DNA of 64,000 bases from DASYKT01 sp035995185 (lineage in GTDB: Bacteria; Acidobacteriota; Blastocatellia; Pyrinomonadales; Pyrinomonadaceae). The stretch spans positions 5,529-69,528 of the forward strand of contig DASYKT010000055.1 of NCBI GenBank assembly GCA_035995185.1, given 5' to 3'. Position numbers and translations under genes: made by a program. Within the stretch, counting starts at the first letter, position 1; each line of letters opens with the position of its first letter. Of the stretch, positions 58,028-64,000 are shown piece by piece. The notes under the pieces are model-generated. The model worked only from the letters and a program-made list of their open reading frames with translations, did no database searches and was not told the origin of the DNA.

Positions 58028-58423
58028 ATGAGAATCGATATTTTGAGTGACAGCGACCTAGAAGCGAAGCTGGGTGACGTCACCTCCGTGTTAAACGATA
58101 CGGGATTTTATAAGGTCTTTGAGACCAAACAATATGATGATGCAAACATAAGTATTTGTATCGTACTCATGTGTCGCGATCCTATTCATAAATTTACACA
58201 GAGAGTTCGTTTCTCAAAAAAAGAGAACTGTCTTTACATGGATATAATGCTTGATTTAGATCAAATGAAGCATGCCAATGATGATCTTCGGAAAAGAATA
58301 GTAGCCGAAAAAATGCTTGATGAAATTCCTGCAATAATCGGGAGATACAAAAACATTGATTTTGATCTTCAGAGATTTTTATTTGATCTTAAGAATTGGT
58401 TTGAACAGCACAAATGGCTTTAA
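58028..58423 (+). CDS. Candidate immunity protein for tip 1
   Basis: The 131-residue acidic protein has FTQRVRFSKKENCLYMDIMLDLDQ and NIDFDLQRFLFDLKNWFEQHKWL. It resembles Imm44-type immunity proteins, though I am not sure of the family. It is encoded 13 bases after the toxin tip in the same direction and is intact. Directly after its stop the sequence resumes RHS-core homology of the next, displaced tip. Confidence 0.6.
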   Translation: MRIDILSDSDLEAKLGDVTSVLNDTGFYKVFETKQYDDANISICIVLMCRDPIHKFTQRVRFSKKENCLYMDIMLDLDQMKHANDDLRKRIVAEKMLDEIPAIIGRYKNIDFDLQRFLFDLKNWFEQHKWL

Positions 58424-59816
58424 GATTCTGAAGCCCTATATCAACGACCTGCCGAAGGCGGGCGTTCGTTTGTTTTTAATGGCGACAATAAGCAAACGCA
58501 GGTTTATAAAAATGGAGTTACTACTCCCGTTGGCGCTTATTCTTACGATGGTAACGGGAGGAGAGTTAAAAAGATCTCTAACCTAGAGACCACGGTATTT
58601 ATATATGACGCCGAAGGAAAACTCATAGCGGAGTACTCCAGCCAGATTTCTCAAAACCCCACAATAAGCTATACCGCTACAGATCGATTAGGTAGTCCTC
58701 GAGCGATCACAGATAAGCAGGGCAACGTGGTTTCCAGACGTGATTTTATGCCATTCGGCGAAGAACTGAATGCCGGAGTCGGAAGTCGTTCTGCCAACCT
58801 CAAATATTCAGCGGCGGGCCAGGATAATTTACGAAAACGCTTCACCGGTTATGAAAAAGACGCCGAGACAGGTTTGGATTTTGCTGAAGCCAGATATTAC
58901 AACAACCAGCATGGAAGATTTACCGCGACTGATCCCCTTTTGGCAAGCGGTAAGTCGGGAAATCCGCAAACGTTTAATCGCTATGTTTATGTTCTTAACA
59001 ATCCTCTTCTGCTAACTGACCCCACAGGATTGCAGGCGACAACGGAACCTACTGGTAAATGGTATGTACCGAAGGAACCGGATGGATACTCAACGGGGAA
59101 ATATGTTAGAAACGGCGCTGCCCCTCCTGCCGGATTCGTAGAATTAACGACTAGAAACTCAGCGGGACACCTTTGTACTAGTGGCGAAGGGCTTCGCAAT
59201 GGAATGGAAGTAATTTATAACCCCCGAGGACCTTTAGGCCATCTGCCGATAGCCTTTGGTGCTGCGGATTTTGTTCTGGGTGTGGCTGCGAACTTGAGCG
59301 ACTACGATCGAAACGGTTGGGATGTGGTAAGAACTCCGGAAGCAGAGCATGATTTTAGGATAACCGGTCAGGTTAATGACGCCAGCTTTGAATTTTATTT
59401 TGCTGTATTGCCAGCGGTCGGTGGAGGCGCAAGAGTAATTAGTACTGTTGGCAAAGGGTTCATGGAAAGTAGGATTCTTGCTCCTAGTATTCTGGGGGAC
59501 TTAACTCCCCTTGAGACCAAACAAATACAAACTGTGGTCAATGAAGCGGGGCGGCCTATTGAGGTTGTCGGATCGGCTGCAAATGGTATTCGAAGAGGCG
59601 TGGGTACTACTCTCCCGATAGGAAAAGGGCCAGGAACAAGAAGTGATATAGATTATATTGCTCCGCGGGGCAGTCTACCTTATTATGAAGGTTTAGAAGG
59701 GGCTGCCTTCAATTGATACGCATGGTATCGTGCCGGGAGTTCACAATCCTTCGATAGGGCCTGCGATTCGATTTGAGCCAAATAGGCTGCCATTTTATCT
59801 TCGAGGACAGGAGTAA
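58424..59816 (+). pseudogene. Displaced RHS tip 2 with nucleotidyltransferase-like toxin
   Basis: The RHS core homology begins in frame just after the previous gene (RRSFVFNGDNKQTQVYKNG from about 58460). It runs through YDGNGRRVKK, DRLGSPRAITDKQGN, DFMPFGEELN and GYEKDAETGLDFAEARYY to NPLLLTDPTGL. The unique tip ends with VVGSAANGIRRGVGTTLPIGKGPGTRSDIDYIA. The GxGTRSDIDY motif resembles nucleotidyltransferases. The frame stops at 59716, but one base lost in the GGGG run near 59700 restores LPSIDTHGIVPGVHNPSIGPAIRFEP to a stop at 59816. It has no start or N-terminal shell, so it is a silent cassette unless recombined. Confidence 0.65.
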
Positions 59817-59825
59817 ACAAGCTTT

Positions 59826-60101
59826 ATGAGCCATCTTATTAGATATTGGATAAGATTCAATTTTTCCGAAGATCAGCCGAGATACAAAAGCTATGTAGGT
59901 CTTAAAATGGGCTGTGGTGTGACAGCTTATAGCTTGGATGACGCTGTGGAGTTGATGAAAGGGCAGATTTTTAATAATGATCCCTTCCCTGAGATAAAAC
60001 AAGTGGTGGAAAATATTGACATCTCGTCGCTAGATAATCATGTATTGCCCAATATAGGCCTGGTAAATTATCGAGGAATTTGGTTTCCCAACATAGGATA
60101 A
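59826..60101 (+). CDS. Candidate immunity protein for tip 2
   Basis: The 91-residue protein (SHLIRYWIRFNFSEDQPRYKSYVGLKMGCGVTAYSLDDAVELM and onwards) starts 9 bases after the corrected end of tip 2. It is intact. I do not recognise the family; the role is inferred from the position. Confidence 0.5.
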   Translation: MSHLIRYWIRFNFSEDQPRYKSYVGLKMGCGVTAYSLDDAVELMKGQIFNNDPFPEIKQVVENIDISSLDNHVLPNIGLVNYRGIWFPNIG

Positions 60102-60147
60102 AAATCTTGATGAATTAGAGAAAGTGGTTCCTGGAAAAAAGAGACTA

Positions 60148-60413
60148 CTTTTTTGATAGAAATATTACGGTCAGGGTGAATAGGCCGCTCAGGACTGACA
60201 ATACCTATATATATGTCGATCTTGAGACCGAGAAAACCTTTGCCAGGATAACCCTTTTGGGAGTTAGGTGATTTTCAGCTGGAGGCAATGGACGCCGAAA
60301 GTGCCACTCCCGATCTTGCCAAAAAAGGTTTTTATCGGTACGTCCATGCTGGATGGGAAATGGTGTATATCCTACAACAAAAGAGATTTGGCATATACAG
60401 CCGATAAAAAAAT
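60148..60413 (+). pseudogene. Broken small gene, immunity-like remnant
   Basis: Two frames joined by an indel near 60250 read RVNRPLRTDNTYIYVDLETEKTFARIT and then ELGDFQLEAMDAESATPDLAKKGFYRYVHAGWEMVYILQQKRFG, stopping at 60413. The composition looks coding. It lies directly before the next small gene, so it is probably a leftover tip end or immunity gene of another lost cassette. Confidence 0.35.
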
Positions 60414-60416
60414 AAT

Positions 60417-60758
60417 ATGTCCCAATATAAAAACACTCTTGACGAACTTGAATCATTTCTTCCGAAATACGAAGAAAACAAGAGAAATCTGGAGAGGATT
60501 CTGGTTGAAGCCGAAATTGAGATAACGAAAACTCTGAATTTTTTAAGAAACTCTGAGTTAGAGATGGATCTGGAGAATAGCTTTCAAAAGCTGGCAGATT
60601 ACCAGTTTATACTCGCAAAACTTCTATTTGCAGATGAACTAAGGATATCGGAAGGCCTGAAAAAATTTGTACACGATTTTGATAGAGTTGACGATGATGA
60701 GTTGAAGGCTTATCTGTTAGCGAAAATTAAAAGTGGTGAATATGATTTAAAAAGCTAG
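60417..60758 (+). CDS. Small helical protein, possible immunity protein
   Basis: The 113-residue protein is acidic and all-helical (QYKNTLDELESFLPKYEENKRNLERILVEAEIEITKTLNFL). It is intact and starts 3 bases after the previous remnant ends. Nothing identifies the family. In this place it is most likely an orphan immunity gene. Confidence 0.45.
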   Translation: MSQYKNTLDELESFLPKYEENKRNLERILVEAEIEITKTLNFLRNSELEMDLENSFQKLADYQFILAKLLFADELRISEGLKKFVHDFDRVDDDELKAYLLAKIKSGEYDLKS

Positions 60759-61398
60759 TCAGGAAAAGTAACGAATACGGAAACTACGGTATTTGTAAAA
60801 CTTGCGACTGAGGTAGCAGCGATTTATAAAAGCAAACCCAGCTAGCGCTTTTCGGTGTGTTGAAGCGGCGCAACAAACACTCAAAGCATTTAAAAGTGCC
60901 GGCATTAATGGCGAAATAATCGAAATATGGAGATCGCTGTCTAAAATAGAAGTGTGAAAAAGTCGAGAACTCGGAGTTTTGGTATTCCAACCCCTACACC
61001 ACCAGCTTTCGATCCGGAGGAGAACCCCTGAGATTGGGGAAAAGCCGGACACCCGAATTAGTAGCTACAAAACAAATAAAAGCAGCTCATTGGCATTTCT
61101 TTCAAGGCGCAAAAAAGTCATGAAGATTCATGTGTGTTTCTTTTTACAAACAAACAGATCTTTCAGCTTTATGGCGACTCAAAAGACGCTGTACCGCTGA
61201 GCGAGATCGTTTCGGGCTTGACTCTGAAATGCAAGAAGCTGACTTAAACTTGATATTAACTTCCGAAAAAAGCGTTTCTTTACACTTAGAAAAATCTAAT
61301 TCTTTTTTCGGTGTTTGGAATGTTATTTTATTCGTAATTTCTCGAAATAAACGACAATAAATTAAATGACAATTTAATAAACGATCCGAAAACGACGG
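60759..61398 (+). other. Degenerate remnants of RHS toxin/immunity cassettes
   Basis: No intact gene. About 60836-60956 reads NPASAFRCVEAAQQTLKAFKSAGINGEIIEI, which resembles papain-fold toxin tips with a conserved Cys. It stops at 60956. About 61150-61244 reads LYGDSKDAVPLSEIVSGLTLKC, possibly an immunity fragment. The remainder is not interpretable. Confidence 0.35.
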
Positions 61399-62386
61399 AC
61401 CTTCATTTGTCTTTAACGGCCGGCTACGAGAAAGACGCAGAAACCGGTCTGGATTTCGCCGAAGCAGATATTATCAGAATCTACACGGACGATTTACCGC
61501 GGTCGATCCTTTATTAGCGTCAGGAGTCGGCCAACCCCCAGACTTCAACCGGTACGCATATACGCTGAATAATCCGCTGATCTTTACCGACCCTACCGGT
61601 TTGCAAACCGCCGGTGACGGACCGCCGATCGTGATCTTTTCATTTCCGGCCTGGGTCAAATCCTTTCAGGACGAAATACAGTATTATCAGGAAAAAGCAA
61701 GTGGTTTTGTTTATGATGTAACTCACGGCAATACCAGGGTTGACCGGCTTAACCAGGCGGGCGCCTACGAATTTCAGGATTGGGTGAATGGCTATCCCGA
61801 CGGACGCCCAAATCGTTTATTAGGAAAACGCGGACCTGAAACTCGCCATGTGATAATGGCCACCCAGGATGCATATAAAACAGCCGCCACAATTGCGGCG
61901 GTCGGTCAAATCCTCCAGGGTGGTGTCTTTTTTGCAGCGTCAAACGTATCTGGTGTGAATACTGTTTCCACCTTCAAAGGTATTCCTATGTATGGAAATA
62001 CAAGCCAGCCGGCTTCGGCGCCATCAGGTTTTGCGCAATATGCTCGGGCGGACGCTCAAATCCAGGCTGAAGTTGCAAGAGATAATTGGTTGCAAGCGAA
62101 TCCCGGATCCCAGCCAGGAGCTATGGTGGGAGCCACAGATATAAAGGGAGGATTTACTACTGCAATGACATCAGGTCAAGCTCCTTCGATCTTTGGATCG
62201 AGAATAGGCGGGCTCCTAAATGGTCTTACCGGACCGAGCAGCAGCGGCACTCCAGTAGGATGCTGCGCGGAACAAAGAGCGGCCAATTTCCTGGAGCTTA
62301 ATTACGGAACCAGGCCTTCAAATATTATATTCACTCAACCTAACATCGCCAAAAAAAGAATTAAAGCTGGACGATCTGCCTCTTGA
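61399..62386 (+). pseudogene. Displaced RHS tip 3 with deaminase-like end
   Basis: SFVFNG (61403-61420) jumps by an internal deletion to GYEKDAETGLDFAEA. A one-base loss near 61466 separates ARYYQNLHGRFTAVDPLLASG. From here NNPLIFTDPTGL leads into a tip of about 260 residues open to 62386. The tip has YDVTHGNTRVDRLNQAGAYEFQDW and a C-terminal PVGCCAEQRAANFLELNYG. The CAE motif resembles the catalytic Cys/His-Ala-Glu of YwqJ-like toxin deaminases. A conserved PCxxC downstream is not seen, possibly lost by a frameshift in the A7 run at about 62351. Confidence 0.5.
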
Positions 62387-63074
62387 TATTAAAAGCATCC
62401 TGGAAAAATTAAGACTAAGCGAAGTTAGTTTTGCGAAGGATCTTTTACTATCCGAACAGGTCATCGCTAAATTATAGCCCCCTGTTCTAGTATTTCCTCC
62501 TCACCTTACCTCTGATGCTATTATCTTTATATAGAAATTTCAGAGGCGATCAAAAAGGCACTTCCGGTATTCGTAGAATATAAGACGGCAGCCGATCTGG
62601 AAACCCTGGGGCTTGTTATTCCAAAAACCGGCGTGTCTATTAAGATGGCATACCTGATAATTGATTTTGTACCGCTGGCTTTTGGACGGGCTTTTATGAA
62701 GGATGTGCCTGTTGGATTTTGTGACGAGTATGTGCGCTGTAGCTATGACGGCGGGAAATCGTTTTGATAAAGAAAGAAAAAATTGGTTGACGAGCCTGTC
62801 TATGTGGAAGCGGTAAAACTGGCCTTATCGATGATGGCCCAGGGAAAAGACAACGATGCCCTATTTCAGGCTGTTTTGGATCGAAGCGTCGAGATAAACG
62901 CAATTAGGCACCTCGTCGGCAAAGGATCCAAACCGGAAAACATCGTCCTAACGCCTCTCCATATACTATGGCGAGAATGATGCCGGAAACGCTCAATTAG
63001 ATTTCGATGTTTAACGACTGGTATTTGATCGATTATTTAACCCGATACGATTTGATCGGGTGCATCATTGCTAA
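62387..63074 (+). other. Remnants after tip 3
   Basis: From the A7 run the other frame reads ELKLDDLPLDIKSILEKLRLSEVSFAKDLLLSEQVIAKL to TAG 62477. About 62545-62767 reads AIKKALPVFVEYKTAADLETLGLVIPKTGVSIKMAYLIIDFVPLAFGRAFM, and after a frameshift 62787-62979 reads DEPVYVEAVKLALSMMAQGKDNDALFQAV. The second pair seems to be one broken gene of unknown function, possibly an immunity gene. Nothing else is recognised. Confidence 0.35.
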
Positions 63075-63375
63075 TTAACCTTCCGATAAATTTACCTGTT
63101 GCCCACCATCGGCCGCGATATTCACCTGATTTGCGTTATTGATCGTCACTGGAGAATATCGTCGTAAATCTCTCAACTGCCTCAGGGTTCTCATGAAAAT
63201 ACGATTAAATCTATCCGCCATCTGAACAGCCTGATCTAGGGCATCTCGTTCGGATACGTAAGGGCGGAACCAGTAGCCATCTTCCCATCCGTTTGCCCGA
63301 TACTCAGCTTGTCTATTAGCCATCCAACGGGAATATTCAGGATGTTCAGAGCGTTCCCGAGTCTGAGAGCGCTTT
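63075..63375 (-). pseudogene. Element protein of unknown function, copy 3 (3' third only)
   Basis: The last 100 codons match copy 1 very closely, also in DNA: SQTRERSEHPEYSRWMANRQAEYRANGWEDGYWFRPYVSERDALDQAVQMADRFNRIFMRTLRQLRDLRRYSPVTINN, then NQVNIAADGGQQVNLSEG. Identity ends abruptly at about 63375 inside the KRSQT segment, where FixJ-type regulator sequence starts on the other strand. The open frame continues a few codons further by chance. Confidence 0.7.
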
Positions 63376-63775
63376 ACGGGCGACGTGCCGATGACCGTCC
63401 AGGCCATGAAGGGCGGCGCCATCGAGTTCTTAACAAAACCCCTTCGATGATGATGTGCTTCTCAATGCTATCCGGTTTGCCCTCGACCGCAGCAAGACGG
63501 CACTGGGTCAGGAAGCCGAGATACGGAACCTCCGCGCGCGTCATGAGTCGTTAACGCCGCGTGAGCAAGAAGTAATGTCGCTCGTGGTTTCGGGACTGTT
63601 GAATAAACAGGTCGGGTTACAACTGGGGGTCAGTGAGATCACGGTGAAAGCACACCGGGGAAAGATGATGCTGAAAATGAAGGCCGATTCACTCGCCGAC
63701 CTGGTGAAAATGGCTGTTACCTTGGACCTGGCGCCGGCGACCAATCCCTGGCACGTGGTGCGAGAGCCGGAGTAA
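63376..63775 (+). pseudogene. FixJ/LuxR-type response regulator, 5'-truncated and frameshifted
   Basis: GDVPMTVQAMKGGAIEFLTKP is the second half of a FixJ-type receiver domain. After an extra C in a C4 run near 63442 it continues in another frame as FDDDVLLNAIRFALDRSK. The LuxR-type DNA-binding domain follows (LTPREQEVMSLVVSGLLNKQVGLQLGVSEITVKAHRGKMMLKMKADSLADLVKM). The 5' half with the phospho-acceptor is absent. The GC content is higher than in the neighbouring element DNA. The start of the gene was replaced by the element fragment. Confidence 0.75.
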
Positions 63776-63789
63776 GAAAATAAATTTTA

Positions 63790-64000
63790 TTACGCCGCGC
63801 GTGCTTCGCGTATTATCTCGATAAACTGTTTTGCTCGTTCCGTGATGACGTGAGCTTCGCCCGCGCGGATAGCTTTTACATCGACCAGATCGGTTCCGAC
63901 ACCAAGAGCGCTGGCCCCGGCCTTGATAAAATCGGCAGCGGTTTTTAACGAAACTCCGCCGGTCGGGATGAATTTGATCTGGGGCAGCGGCCCTTTGAGA
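63790..64000 (-). CDS. eda: KDPG/KHG aldolase, C-terminal part
   Basis: The partial gene runs off the right end of the window. The visible 69 residues read GPLPQIKFIPTGGVSLKTAADFIKAGASALGVGTDLVD and end ITERAKQFIEIIREARAA. This is the C-terminal end of 2-keto-3-deoxy-6-phosphogluconate / 4-hydroxy-2-oxoglutarate aldolase (class I TIM barrel), with the phosphate-binding PTGGV segment. It acts in the Entner-Doudoroff or related sugar-acid pathways. It marks the return to chromosomal genes. Confidence 0.85.
   Translation of the reverse strand, partial: LKGPLPQIKFIPTGGVSLKTAADFIKAGASALGVGTDLVDVKAIRAGEAHVITERAKQFIEIIREARAA

Overview
The window looks like a chromosome of a Gram-negative bacterium of the Acidobacteriota, probably class Blastocatellia. 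This is an inference from the pairing of FG-GAP/VCBS-like repeat proteins (repeated YDGDGKTD units) with RHS proteins, the WG-repeat protein and the NtrC-type two-component genes; no rRNA is present to confirm it. Ordinary chromosomal genes sit only at the two ends. On the left are the 3' part of nadE, an exported beta-propeller-like protein, a BrnT-type toxin-antitoxin pair, a histidine kinase/sigma54 regulator pair, a SurA-N-like exported protein and tRNA-Asn. On the right is the 3' end of a KDPG aldolase gene. About 56 kb in between is accessory DNA.

Region 1 (7385-30196) is an integrative element inserted in tRNA-Asn. A 51-bp copy of the tRNA 3' end flanks it, and a tyrosine recombinase gene lies at the right end. 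Two TTTCCTCTAA repeats with the same 12-bp period lie just inside both ends and look like integrase arm sites. Cargo is a membrane-anchored FG-GAP protein, an RHS toxin with a zinc-metallopeptidase-like tip, a complete type I restriction-modification operon (hsdM-hsdS-hsdR) with a YgjP-like metallohydrolase, and a WG-repeat exported protein. The maintenance module is a replication-initiator-like protein, an excisionase-like HTH protein, a DUF6788-like protein and a partner of unknown function.

Region 2 (30999-49324) is a defence island. Its left part is decayed: a PLD-SNF2 helicase joined in frame to an Eco57I-class methyltransferase, a frameshifted AAA ATPase (the set resembles Hma-type helicase-methylase-ATPase systems), a DGQHR protein, a GIY-YIG nuclease and fragments of further genes. 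Its right part is intact and the most interesting. A small TIR protein is divergent from a 1400-aa TIR-like/NACHT/HEAT-repeat protein. After these comes a two-gene operon of a membrane-anchored SIR2 protein and a secreted TPR protein.

Region 3 (49434-63775) holds remnants of at least two more elements related to the tRNA-Asn element. The DUF6788 gene and its partner recur at 49639-51053 beside a primase/helicase-like ATPase that ends abruptly against a 5'-truncated FG-GAP gene. A second, broken RHS gene follows with a string of displaced toxin tips and immunity-like genes. A third, truncated copy of the partner gene abuts a fragment of a FixJ/LuxR-type regulator.

The FG-GAP/RHS modules probably act in contact-dependent competition, and the restriction, TIR-NACHT and SIR2-TPR modules in anti-phage defence. 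Many frameshifts occur in regions 2 and 3 but not in the long TIR-NACHT, SIR2, TPR, hsd or two-component genes. This favours real decay over general sequencing error, though homopolymer errors cannot be excluded at single sites.
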